In this document: piece after piece, positions 1 through 11,050 of the stretch
Layout: every line of letters begins with the position of its first letter
Position numbering within the stretch: position 1 is the stretch's first letter
Assembly (NCBI GenBank): GCA_008638375.1
Contig: CM018035.1
Span: 20,711,320 to 20,775,319, forward strand
DNA from: Nyssa sinensis
Lineage: Eukaryota; Streptophyta; Magnoliopsida; Cornales; Nyssaceae
DNA: 64,000 nucleotides
Direction of reading: 5' to 3'
The notes under the pieces: model-generated
The model's database searches: none
The model's input: only the letters and a program-made list of their open reading frames with translations
What the model was told of the DNA's origin: nothing
Position numbers and translations under genes: made by a program

Positions 1-1442
1 GCCTTATTCCTCAACCAAATCGCACACGGTTTGGTTCGTTGTGACCGTGTGTCCATGGGGATCAATATCCCATTTATAAATTTCAGTTTCAGAGCCTATT
101 TTCGAGTTTGGGTTCCATGGCCGAAAGCAATAGCTTCGGTTTTGAGGGCTTATACCCAAGTGTTGGGGTCGCGGTTGGTGATATTTGAAACCCTCTCAGT
201 GTCTAGATCAGTTCTAGACCATCAAAACTCAGTTCGGTTGAGGTCATTTCAGACCTGCTACAGGGAGCTCCATCCATGGCGGTTGGGTCACGGCTCTAGG
301 TTTTTAATGCCTATTCGACCCTCTCAGTGGTTCTATAACCCTCCCAAGCCTCACAGTAACATCTATATACAGTTTTTTATGGTCTAAAAATTATCAGAAC
401 AGTGCCAATAAATCAAAACAGAAAATTTGGTAACTTTAGTGTTTACCTTTTTAGACAGTGGCTTCCTCCTCAATGGCTCGGTTCAGGCTTGGTGGTGGTG
501 TTTGTTCAGATCCAGTAGTGCCCCTCAGTTCCTCCTTTGTCCTTCATAGGGCATCTCCATGGTTACACCCATTGCTCCACATATACATGCATACAAAGTT
601 GTATACACAAGCCATGGACACCATCATCTCACTCTCTCTCTAGGACTCTCTCTCTCTATAGATCAGTGCACAAAGCTCTCTATACAGATCTGATTTTTTT
701 CCCATGCATATATGAAGATTTTCATAAATAAAATCAGATTTTCCTTGTTCAATACACCTCTCAACCTCATGATTAATTTGCATGTATTTTGGTTGGAGGA
801 GAGGTCATCATGTGGTGTGTAGGCATGATAGCCTAGGGGGCATAGGGTGATGCATGCTGATGTGTTGCATGCTTGTTCATTGGTCACTTGGGAGGTGGCC
901 TATTCAGATTTGTATGTATATACATTTCATTGTATATATGGTCACAAAGATGCCACTAGCCAGTTGGTTATTTTTTGGATGAGGTTTCTTTTCACTCAAA
1001 GGTCAAGGGTTCAATTCCCTTGGCCTCCCATTTGGCCATTTTTCCCATATTTTCGGTTAAGGCCACGTTTGGTTGCGCAGAAGTTCAGTTTCAGTATTTC
1101 CTTCTTAACTTTCATTCCGTAACTCCTTTTTCGACACGGTTTGTTCCGGGAGTTTCATATTTCAGTATTCTTCAGTGTCAGAGGTTCCGTGTCATTTATT
1201 AATCATTCGGGATTCCCGGGGTTAGCTAATTCGGATTTCGTTAGTATTAAAACGGCGTTATTTCACCGAATTAATCAGTAATTTGGGTTCAGGTAAAGTA
1301 CCCTTCCCTCCAGACATTTTCTTTATTTAATCGGTCTATGGCGACCGTCGGGATTATAATTTATTCCCTAAGTCATTCTATAAGCCGGTATTAATTAATA
1401 GTTAACAACAAATTATTAATTACGCAAAGTCGGGGTGTTACA
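1..1442 (-). mobile_element. Partial 3' LTR of LARD-like retrotransposon
   Basis: This block repeats at 7032-8473 with a constant offset of 7031 and no difference that I can see by eye. It ends in TGTTACA, so read on the minus strand the LTR opens TGTAACACCCCG. A purine-rich tract follows on the inner side (1443-1458). Its other end lies before the window. Short open frames here also occur unchanged in the second copy and look non-coding. Near-zero LTR divergence points to a very recent insertion. Confidence 0.85.
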
Positions 1443-1458
1443 TCCTACCCCCCTTCAG
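1443..1458 (-). other. Polypurine tract of LARD-like element
   Basis: The minus strand reads CTGAAGGGGGGTAGGA directly before the LTR start TGTAACACC. Position and purine content match the plus-strand priming site of an LTR retrotransposon. The chromovirus at 54057-54070 has the same arrangement. Confidence 0.75.
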
Positions 1459-2542
1459 AGAAGTTTTGTCCTCAAAACTTAGTTGGTCATATCGGAAAAA
1501 CAGTCATCTGTCAGTCAGGTTTATCCATACAGGAATCTAACACCTAGCACTTCTATAAAAGTTTTAAAGCTTAACCGTAATCACTTTTACTGATATGTCT
1601 CTAATTGGCATCAGTTGTCAATTCCCAAATTTTTCAGATGTCAGGTCAGATCCAGTAAACCCACAATGAAGCCTTTATTATGCCATAGGAGACAAAGCAA
1701 GGTCGAATCTCGTAACAAAACATGTTAACTGTATCGAATGCTCTCACAGAAACACGAGAGGTGGCTACCTAATTAAAGGTCGGAGCAAGACACTTGACTG
1801 CAAATTCTCCAAAGGATGACGGTTGGAGTGAAAGTGTATAGTCTCAATGAGATCATCAAAAACAGGCTGGTCATATCTAGGAGGTCCTATCGTCATGGTC
1901 TCCCTTTCTAATTCGTCTATCGGATCATCATATCATTCCAGATATTGTTCTCTATCGAGGAGATATTTTATATCAGTTTCACACAGATTCTATGTCAGAT
2001 ACAGATATTCCCATTTGGTTAGATTGTACATCCATAATGGTATAATCTCTTCAACATTTGATCATCAGACCCATATTACATCAGATCAACCAGGCGATCA
2101 TCCTCAAATAGGCAGAAATCATCTACTAAGATCACTTAATCACATATGATCCCACAAGTGATTCATCTGATATCCCTAGTCACAAGCATCGTTGCCAGAG
2201 TCAGCATACTTACAGTCATTTTCCTTTCGGTTGTTGGGTCTATAATTATTCGTATGGACATATCTCCGAGTATCATGAGTCTACAACCTTAAATCATTCC
2301 AATCCAGATCAGATTCGGAAATTCCAGTCCTCAGATACCTCAAAATTATAGGCCTATTGTCTATTACGAAGACCTTTACAATTCCACGTCAGATCTCCAA
2401 AAGTGGAACTCAGTATTTATGGCTCAGGTACTCTGTGGTCCTTAATTCATAACCTAATGCTCTGATATTGCTCTGTGATACTAGTTGATCTCCAAAATTT
2501 CACCAACTTTAGTTATGAGAATCTTAATTATCTCCAACCTTT

Positions 2543-2554
2543 GCTCTGATACCA
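2543..2554 (-). other. Primer-binding site (initiator tRNA-Met type)
   Basis: The minus strand reads TGGTATCAGAGC, the usual plant primer-binding site complementary to the 3' end of initiator tRNA-Met. It sits three bases inside the LTR edge that starts TGTCACATCCC at 2558. This fixes the element on the minus strand and makes 2558-8473 its 5' LTR. Confidence 0.85.
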
Positions 2555-3792
2555 CCTTGTCACATCCCGAACCCCACCCTACACGGATGTCGAGGACGTG
2601 ATGCCAGTCAGTCGCCACGCGACCAACCGAAGGCAATTTCTGAACTTTCCAGTGAATTGCACTCCGACTGTAGGGTCAGATGCAGCGGAATTTAAAACTT
2701 TTTTTTTTTTTTTGTCCAAGGAATGCAACTCATGTATCCACCGTAGGATATGTATCACACAGAGCAAGTCTAAAATCCAACAGCTAACAATTCTAACCTC
2801 AGAGCATATCTATAATCCGACATATAACAACAGAGCAGAACTATAATCTCTAGAGTACCATCTAAATCCATGAGCCATACTATATTCAGTACATATCAGT
2901 CAAGTCAGTCGTAGTACGTCACTCACCTGATTAAACAGATTCAATCCTCAGTAATCCAGTCTCCACAAATCAGTGCCATTAGATCCAACATATATCATTC
3001 CTGAAAAATGTTAGGGAATGGGGTGAGCTTCGAAAAGCCCAATGAGTAACACAGGTTCCCTGTCAAGGGTTTCAAAACCATTTCTTGTTTACAAAGCACA
3101 AGGGTAGTTCAGTTGTTTCTGAAATAGCAGTTTTATAAATCCACTTTAAATGCAGTTTCAGTAGAATAAAACAGGACTGAACTAAACGGAACAACAAATC
3201 AAAATAGACGGAACAGTGCATGATGCCAATATCAATGAGAGTATAGGAAATTAATTCAATTATCAGAACAGATCAGTACTGGGCGGAACATAACAGGGCA
3301 TAACAATAGTATATCAGTTAGGCGCGTAATCAAGCCTACTTATGCCAGACCGCTCATAATCAGAATGGTACCCAGAGTCAGACACATCATAGCAGAACAA
3401 AATCAGATAGACCATAAAATGGAACAAGACAGACCGAACAAAATAATAGTAGGACGGGACAAAATCATGCCGCGTACAATACATTATAAAAGTTTGCATT
3501 TAAAACATGCATTCAGACAGTTTATCTTTTAAAACCGTACAGTGCATCAAAATACAGTATCTATGCAGTAACTTATATACCAAGTCAAGAATTCAGACAG
3601 ATCATAACGGAACTGGACCATATATCAATCAAGACAGACAGATGATTAACGGACGGTACATAACGGGATCAGACGGAACAAAACACTAGTTCAAGTCACA
3701 GGCGTAATCAAGGACAGAGGCATAACGGGACGGATCATAACGGAACAAAGCAGAGCAATACATCAATCAGAACAAGACATATTGAAACTGAA

Positions 3793-4500
3793 CATGGCGG
3801 ATCAAAACGGTACAATATCAATCAGGACGAGTCATATCGGAACTGAACATGACGGAACAAAACGAAACAATATCAATCAGGACAAGTCATATCGGAACTG
3901 AACATGACGGAAACAAACGAAACAATATCAATCAGGACAGTCATATCGGAACTGAACATGACGGAACAAAACGAAACAATATCAATCAGGACAGTCATAT
4001 CGGAACTGAAAATGACGGAACAAAATGAAACAATATCAATCAGGACAAGTCATATCGGAACTGAATATGACGGAACAAAACGAAACAATATCAATCAGGA
4101 CAAGTCATATCGGAACTGAATATGACGGAACAAAACGAAACAATATCAATCAGGACAAGTCATATCGGAACTGAACATGACGGAACAAAATGAAACGGTA
4201 TCAATCAGGACAAGTCATATCGGAACTGAACATGACGGAACAAAACGAAACAATGTCAATCAGGACAAGTCATATCGGAACTGAATATGACGGAAACAAA
4301 CGAAACAATATCAATCAGGACAAGTCATATCGGAACTAAACATGACGGAACAAAACGAAACAATGTCAATCAGGACAAGTCATATCGGAACTGAACATGA
4401 CGGAACAAAATGAAACAATATCAATCAGGACAAGTCATATCGGAACTGAACATGACGGAACAAAACGAAACAATACATCTATCAGAACAAGACATATCGG
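3793..4500. repeat. 55-bp minisatellite inside the LTR
   Basis: A unit of 54-55 bp is tandemly repeated about 13 times. Each copy contains CATGACGGAACAAAACGAAA, then a run with ATCAATCAGGACAAGTCATA. Copies differ by a few substitutions and by one-base loss (CAGGACAGTC against CAGGACAAGTC). Looser, degenerate copies flank the array from about 3590 to 4750. Short open frames through it come from the repeat and are not genes. Confidence 0.9.
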
Positions 4501-5179
4501 AATTGAACAGGACGGAACAAACTAGTACAATATTAATCAGGACAAGGCATATGCTACTTTAAATATATGTTTTTCTTTTAAACAGTATAACGTTCAAAAC
4601 AGTACAGTGCTTCAAAGTACAGTATCTAGACAGAACTTATACACCAATTCGGAGTCAGGTTTACTCACAAAACGCAACAGTATAGAATAAAACCATGACA
4701 GACCATACAACAGAACAAGACAGACCCGAACTGAACAGGAGAGCAGGACAGTACAAAATCATGTTACGTGTAATGCAGTATAAAAAGTATGCATTCAGAC
4801 AGTACAGTATACAAAACAGTACAGTAAATCAAAATACAGTAACTAGACGGTGTACTTATACACCAAGTCAGAAGTTCCAGGTTACTCACAAACTGTTACG
4901 GTTATCTCCTTGCGCAAACAATCCGATAACCTCCAGATACGTCAGGCATCTCCATGTATATCCTGAACAATAATCATCAATCATATACAGATCAGAACTC
5001 ATCCATTCAGGTCTCATTTGTCATCTTAGGTATCTATCGGTTTACCTAAGATAGCCTAGTAGCCCATCGCCCTCTCATCGGGTTTCATCCGGGGCTATTT
5101 TATTCTTAAATTAGGCTTAGCAGTCATCAAGATTATAACCCAAGTCATTTAGACTTCAATCGTTATCAGTCAGTTACTT

Positions 5180-6320
5180 CTTCAGCCTTAGGGGCAAAAT
5201 GGTCATTTTATCATTCTTGTCCCGGACCCTGTCGTGGTCTTCGGAATAGTCTCTATATCTTAAGTACAAAGTTCTACGTCCTTTGGACTCCAATCGGTAT
5301 CAGTTAGGTTCTCATTTTAACCATAGGGCAGAATGGTAATTTTGTCATTCTTGCCCTGGACCCAGTCGTGGTTCTTAGAATATCCCATATATCGTATACA
5401 TGAAGTTCTAAGTCTTTTAGACTCTAATCGGTATCAGTTGGGTACTTATTTAGTCTTAGGGGCAAAATGGTAATTTTGTCATTTTTGCCCCGGACCCTTA
5501 TCATGGTCCTCAGAACGTCCCATATATCTCATGTATAAATTTGTAAGTCCCTTGGACTTCATTTGGTATCTGTTTTAGATCGTCGGGACACATCAGTCAT
5601 TTCTCGTTTTACGCGTTAACTGTTCCGGAGTCTTACTTAGCCCTTCAGTGTTCATAATTATCCCTATGATAATTTATCAGATCAGTTTGACCTTTATTTG
5701 ACCTCTACTTGCACTTACTGTGCTCAGGGGTATTTTGGTCATTTTACGTTTTGTAAGATTCTGACTCCGAATCATTATTTAATCATGTTTACAGTCCCAC
5801 CAGTATCTGGGCTCTATCGCTATCAATTTCGTCCCAATCGGACTTCATTTGGGCTTCGTACAGTATCAGGGGTAATTTGGTAATTTCACGTGTCATATTT
5901 TTCGGCACGTCAGTTCATAAAACGGACCTCACCATTGGGTCCAGAGTGTCCGACATAATTAAGTTGGACTATCTGTTATGTTTAATTGACCCTAGGAATT
6001 ATTAGGGGCAGTACGGTCATTTACACTTTATGTGTCTATATTTTTCGGGACTTCGGTTCGTTAGACGGACCTCACTGTTGAGTTCAGAACGCCCGACATA
6101 GTCAAAATAGACTGTCTTTTATTTTTATTTGGGTTCGGGTACTATCAGGGGCAGTACAGTAATTTACACCTACGTGTCTGTATTTTTCGGTGCATAATTT
6201 CCCAATTTGGACTGTACCATTGAGTCCAGAATGCTTGAAATAGTGAAAATACACTATTTATTTACTTAATTTGGACTCCGTTTGACATATTTAATGTCCA
6301 GGGGTAAAATCGTAATTTTA
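5180..6320. repeat. Degenerate ~135-bp periodic repeat in LTR
   Basis: A block with the core GGGGCAAAATGGTCATTTT recurs about every 135-145 bases (near 5186, 5323, 5459, 5727, 5868, 6005, 6147 and 6300). The spacer contains a variant of CGGACCTCACCATTGGGTCC or CTAATCGGTATCAGTT. The same module occurs in the other long LTRs of the window (for example 8760, 8905, 46180, 50495, 56935 and 61720). Confidence 0.7.
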
Positions 6321-7987
6321 CCTATTTAATAAAATAATTAAATAATTATTTTATTATTTAATTAATTTAGCAGGGGCTTAAATGTATAAATTTTCAAAAG
6401 TCTGGGCCACTGTGTAATTCTTTAAAACAGTTGGGGACAAATCCGTAATTTCAGAAAGTATTTGGGGGTCAAAATATAATTTCATAATTTAGGGGTTCAA
6501 ACCCAAGGGTTCAAGGGTTCAGTTGGCTGAACCGGTCCAATACACTGTGAACCAACCGGTTCACTAACCCTTCAGATAACCGGGATAACATATCCCATTT
6601 AATCTCAATTTCAGTCCCTATCCGTGTTTCAGTTGCCCCTAATCCAATTTTAATTTGTTATCGTCGTAACCAAACAGCCAGAATTCGATTTTAAATTTTA
6701 AACAGTTAACCCAAAACGGCGCAGTTTCAATAATTCGGTGGCACGCTCGTGGACAGACACGTGTCCGAGTCAGTTCAATGGGTTTAGGCGTGTTGGACGA
6801 GTCGACTCGGTCGACTCGTCGTCTTCTTCACCAACCAGTGTACTGTTGCCCTAGTTCCCCGTCCCCATTTTTCTCTATTTCGTGCCATTTCAGGTGCGGA
6901 TTCCTACTGTTTTTGGTTCCGATCGATTCCTGGGAGTCAAGCCATCAATTTGGCATCGGTTTGGTGCCTCGAATCTACGGTTGAAGCTCTGTTTAATCGA
7001 TTATCATGGGGGGTTTCAGTTCGGCCGTATGGCCTTATTCCTCAACCAAATCGCACACGGTTTGGTTCGTTGTGACCGTGTGTCCATGGGGATCAATATC
7101 CCATTTATAAATTTCAGTTTCAGAGCCTATTTTCGAGTTTGGGTTCCATGGCCGAAAGCAATAGCTTCGGTTTTGAGGGCTTATACCCAAGTGTTGGGGT
7201 CGCGGTTGGTGATATTTGAAACCCTCTCAGTGTCTAGATCAGTTCTAGACCATCAAAACTCAGTTCGGTTGAGGTCATTTCAGACCTGCTACAGGGAGCT
7301 CCATCCATGGCGGTTGGGTCACGGCTCTAGGTTTTTAATGCCTATTCGACCCTCTCAGTGGTTCTATAACCCTCCCAAGCCTCACAGTAACATCTATATA
7401 CAGTTTTTTATGGTCTAAAAATTATCAGAACAGTGCCAATAAATCAAAACAGAAAATTTGGTAACTTTAGTGTTTACCTTTTTAGACAGTGGCTTCCTCC
7501 TCAATGGCTCGGTTCAGGCTTGGTGGTGGTGTTTGTTCAGATCCAGTAGTGCCCCTCAGTTCCTCCTTTGTCCTTCATAGGGCATCTCCATGGTTACACC
7601 CATTGCTCCACATATACATGCATACAAAGTTGTATACACAAGCCATGGACACCATCATCTCACTCTCTCTCTAGGACTCTCTCTCTCTATAGATCAGTGC
7701 ACAAAGCTCTCTATACAGATCTGATTTTTTTCCCATGCATATATGAAGATTTTCATAAATAAAATCAGATTTTCCTTGTTCAATACACCTCTCAACCTCA
7801 TGATTAATTTGCATGTATTTTGGTTGGAGGAGAGGTCATCATGTGGTGTGTAGGCATGATAGCCTAGGGGGCATAGGGTGATGCATGCTGATGTGTTGCA
7901 TGCTTGTTCATTGGTCACTTGGGAGGTGGCCTATTCAGATTTGTATGTATATACATTTCATTGTATATATGGTCACAAAGATGCCAC

Positions 7988-8049
7988 TAGCCAGTTGGTT
8001 ATTTTTTGGATGAGGTTTCTTTTCACTCAAAGGTCAAGGGTTCAATTCC
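7988..8049 (+). other. tRNA-like A-box/B-box module, antisense in LTR
   Basis: TAGCCAGTTGG (7988-7998) fits an RNA polymerase III A box. GGTTCAATTCC (8039-8049) fits a B box 40 bases on. The B box lies in a perfect T-arm-like hairpin, with stem CAAGGG/CCCTTG and loop TTCAATT. The same module is at 957-1018 in the other LTR copy. No full cloverleaf can be drawn, so this is a tRNA-derived relic or tRNA-like promoter rather than a tRNA gene. It lies antisense to the element. Confidence 0.5.
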
Positions 8050-9146
8050 CTTGGCCTCCCATTTGGCCATTTTTCCCATATTTTCGGTTAAGGCCACGTT
8101 TGGTTGCGCAGAAGTTCAGTTTCAGTATTTCCTTCTTAACTTTCATTCCGTAACTCCTTTTTCGACACGGTTTGTTCCGGGAGTTTCATATTTCAGTATT
8201 CTTCAGTGTCAGAGGTTCCGTGTCATTTATTAATCATTCGGGATTCCCGGGGTTAGCTAATTCGGATTTCGTTAGTATTAAAACGGCGTTATTTCACCGA
8301 ATTAATCAGTAATTTGGGTTCAGGTAAAGTACCCTTCCCTCCAGACATTTTCTTTATTTAATCGGTCTATGGCGACCGTCGGGATTATAATTTATTCCCT
8401 AAGTCATTCTATAAGCCGGTATTAATTAATAGTTAACAACAAATTATTAATTACGCAAAGTCGGGGTGTTACAAGAACAATATCCATGGTGGGAACAATA
8501 ACAGTGGGTATAAATACATGAGTACAAGATTGGCAGTAATGGAAAGATCGTGGCTTGGAAACCACGTATCAAAGATAGGAATCCACTTACCTTATCAATG
8601 TCTTAATATCCCGTGACTTCCTCCTTTCCTTTTGACTTGCCTATAAATCAATAAACACGTTTCAGCTTTCATATAATTTACCGAATTTATGCCTCGTTAC
8701 TCTAAATACCTCCGTAATAATTTATGCTTTACGATTTCCATTTTAAACTTAATTTACCCAAGGGCAAAATGGTCATTTACGTGTCTCTACTTTTTGGGTT
8801 CTGTTTTCATAATTTGGGCTTCACCGTTAAGTCCAGTAGGTTTGAATTAATAAAAATTCACTATTTACTTAACTAAATCGGAGTCCGTTTGACTCACCTT
8901 TGACGTAGGGGCATTTTGGTCATTTTGGCATTCTACGGTTATTTTATTTTTTCGGAACTCCGTCTCGTAAAACGGACCTCACTATTAAATTCATAGGGTC
9001 CAAAATAGTAAGTTTTCATTATTCGTTCTACTAATTTAGGCATCGAAATTAAATTTAAAATTTATTAATTTAACTCATTTATTTAAATTAATTAATCTGG
9101 ATAATACATATCGTATTTGAGTCCAAACAAACCACATGTGCCTTGG

Positions 9147-9200
9147 TGGCACAGTGGCTAAGCTTCTCCCCCTTTCTCCTTTGGTCACAGGTTCAATTCA
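9147..9200 (+). other. tRNA-like A-box/B-box module, antisense in LTR
   Basis: TGGCACAGTGG (9147-9157) is a strong match to a polymerase III A box and GGTTCAATTCA (9190-9200) to a B box. The order and spacing are tRNA-like. The T-arm stem is not intact, so it is not a functional tRNA gene. A counterpart sits at the same relative place in the LTRs at 44613-54056, 55145-58276 and 59732-63237. Confidence 0.5.
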
Positions 9201-9359
9201 CTGCCCCATGCAAATTTTCCATTCCTCATTATTTTTTTTTTTCATTTCTTTGTTCAAGTTTAACCCAACCATTGGATAGCTCTCCTTTCTAACCAAACAC
9301 TATCTAAACTCAAATTTAAAAATTTACTCATGAAGTACAAGTGTTGGGTAGTCATCTGA

Positions 9360-9929
9360 ATGGGTGGGTCGGGTCAGACCCGACCCGGTTTGGCCAAAAT
9401 AAAATCACAAAATAGCAGCCGCGCAACAGCCTTTTCCAGCGTACAGGTTGTCTTCTTCGTCAACGGCGACTCGTCGGTGACGGGTTTCTTGCGTTTTTTA
9501 GTGGGGTTAACACCTTCGAGTTATGGGCAACTCAAATCTACCGTCGGATTTCAAATCGGAGTGCCGGAGCACTCCCAAAATGGCCGGAACAGTGGCGCAT
9601 TTGGGGCTGTGCGATTTTTCCGACAGCCCCTTTTTCCTTCCATTTTTTCCCTTTTTCTCCTACGGTTTCGATCCCGTTTTGATTCTAAAATTTACCTACA
9701 CCCAAGAGAATCAATTACCCATGATCTAGCCCAATTGATCGCAACAAAATCACCCCATCCGATCGGTTTTTCACCTTTGTTTTCCACCGTTTCACACGTT
9801 GGGTTCTGTTCGGTTTTCCCTTTCTTTTTTTTTTTTCTTGATTCAATTCCAACACCAATCAAATTCTATGCATTCAATCTAGTCCTATGTTTCACACGAT
9901 TCTATATCAACATAGTAATTCATGCTTGA
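9360..9929 (+). other. Antisense open frame in LTR, function unknown
   Basis: An open frame of 189 codons starts ATGGGTGGGTCGGG and runs antisense to the LTR. I recognise no domain. It resembles the 165-codon minus-strand frame at 56032-56529 in a diverged LTR: both share NGDS, then GQLKST, then an xVPxxS motif in the same order. The tail is poly-Phe/Ser from a pyrimidine tract. It could be a leader protein or, more simply, chance openness in related sequences. I do not call it a gene. Confidence 0.3.
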
Positions 9930-10408
9930 CAACAAAATTAAGCACGGAAAATTAGCCGCACTCACCCAATTGCGCGTACAGGGCTGTTACTGGTTTCTCT
10001 TCCGAATTCACTGCTCAATCTGATTGGTCTTAGCTTGTTTCCTCCTCCGCTTCTTTCTCAACTCGCGCACGGTGTCCGACTTGCCTCTTCCTTCTTCCTC
10101 TTCTCTTTTTTTTTCTTCCTTTTTCTTCCCCCTGTTCTAGCGTCCAGCCGCTTGCTCTGCTGCTTCTGTTTTTTTTTTTTCTTCTCTTCAGGTTCTATGC
10201 GACGGTATGCAACGACTGCTTATATATAAAAAACGCCCCCCCTCTCTCTCTTTCTTTTCCCATCCGTTATGCCCCTTATCCCTTTATCTTTCTTCTTTTT
10301 TTTTTTTTTCCTTCCTCTTCAGGTCTAATGCTCAACCGCCCCTTCAGTTCTTTTTTTTTTTTTTTCTTTTCCTTTTTGTTTTGTAACTGATACACCTTCA
10401 CATATCTA

Positions 10409-10443
<35 letters not shown>

Positions 10444-10801
10444 CTTTATACCCATATATATATATATATTGTGCACCCCTCCAACTTCCCATTTATTATT
10501 ATTTTATTTATGTTTATATATTTACATTTATATTTCTAATTCTTATTTTCTTTTCTTTTATTTTCTTTTTTTATTTATTATTAATATTTTTTCATTTATT
10601 TTATTTTCCTTATTTAAAATTTCATTTTTTTTTTTATATTCCAGTATCTATTCGTGGTTTACTCGGGCATTGCCCGGAAGCTATTTGTACTTCTAAAACC
10701 ATTGAATTTCCAACCGTTCCATTTTATTTAATATGAAACAATAAGCTTTAACGACTTGATTTACATGGCCTGCTCGGTCACATCTGGGTCAGGGTGTTAC
10801 A

Positions 10802-11050
10802 CTTCGTCGTCTGTCAAAAACTCAGAAAGGGAGATCATATAGCCACCAGGTTAGCTTCGGTGATAGCCGCTGCGATGATGAAGTCAGTAAAAATAAAAGA
10901 GAGACTAAACTTGAAAAGGAATAACTCACTCTGTTTGAAAGGCGTACCTTAGTGTTGTATTTATAGGCCACGGATCCTCTAAGTTGATTAGGATTTGGAG
11001 TCGTAAAGATCGGGATCCGATCATATCTGAATATGGCATACCTTAGTTCC
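10802..11050 (-). mobile_element. Possible LTR/promoter remnant
   Basis: On the minus strand this stretch reads CCTATAAATACAAC (a TATA box near 10955-10965), then a pyrimidine-rich leader with ACTGACTTCATCATCGCAGC. This resembles the R-U5 part of some plant gypsy LTRs. No second LTR or coding region accompanies it, so family and ends are uncertain. Confidence 0.3.

Larger units (their letters stand above)
1443..2557 (-). mobile_element. Non-coding internal region of LARD-like element
   Basis: This 1.1-kb stretch lies between the two LTR copies, with a polypurine tract at one end and a primer-binding site at the other, so it is the whole internal region. I find no gag, protease, reverse transcriptase or integrase signature in it. 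On the minus strand, the bases just before the polypurine tract resemble the 3' end of Tekay-type pol (a frame reading FEDKTSL). The element is therefore probably a deletion derivative that depends on proteins of a related autonomous element. Confidence 0.75.
2558..8473 (-). mobile_element. 5' LTR (5.9 kb) of LARD-like retrotransposon
   Basis: The LTR runs from TGTCACATCCCGA (plus strand, next to the primer-binding site) to TCGGGGTGTTACA. These ends form the imperfect inverted repeat typical of LTRs. At 5916 bp it is longer than the other LTRs here (2.9-3.6 kb once nested insertions are removed). Part of the excess is a 55-bp minisatellite (about 3793-4500) and about 135-bp repeats (5180-6320). 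The right-hand target duplication should be 8474-8478 (agaac); its partner is outside the window. No coding gene is supported inside. Confidence 0.8.
8474..10801 (-). mobile_element. Partial LTR interrupted by the LARD-like element
   Basis: The sequence from 8474 is similar, in reverse, to about 55145-57390 in the solo LTR at 55145-58276. It ends TCAGGGTGTTACA at 10801, an LTR end, and cttcg at 10802-10806 is the expected target duplication. The LARD-like element is therefore inserted in this LTR, and the rest of it lies left of the window. It contains pyrimidine tracts (9815-10380), a TA-rich microsatellite (about 10400-10470) and an antisense open frame. Confidence 0.75.

Noticed and set aside
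957..1018. tRNA gene in the LTR
   Set aside because: A box, B box and a T-arm hairpin exist, but no acceptor stem or convincing anticodon arm can be drawn; kept only as a tRNA-like module.
1847..2149. 100-codon gene in the LARD-like internal region
   Set aside because: It is on the strand opposite to the element, has no recognisable domain, and is short enough to be chance.
3904..4119. 71-codon repetitive protein
   Set aside because: The frame is a by-product of the 55-bp minisatellite and is lost in units with a different length.
3793..4500. CRISPR-like array
   Set aside because: Units are contiguous 55-bp tandem copies without unique spacers, in a plant retrotransposon.
6882..7418. 178-codon protein gene
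   Set aside because: It lies wholly inside an LTR, antisense, with no domain and no counterpart recognised in the related LTRs.
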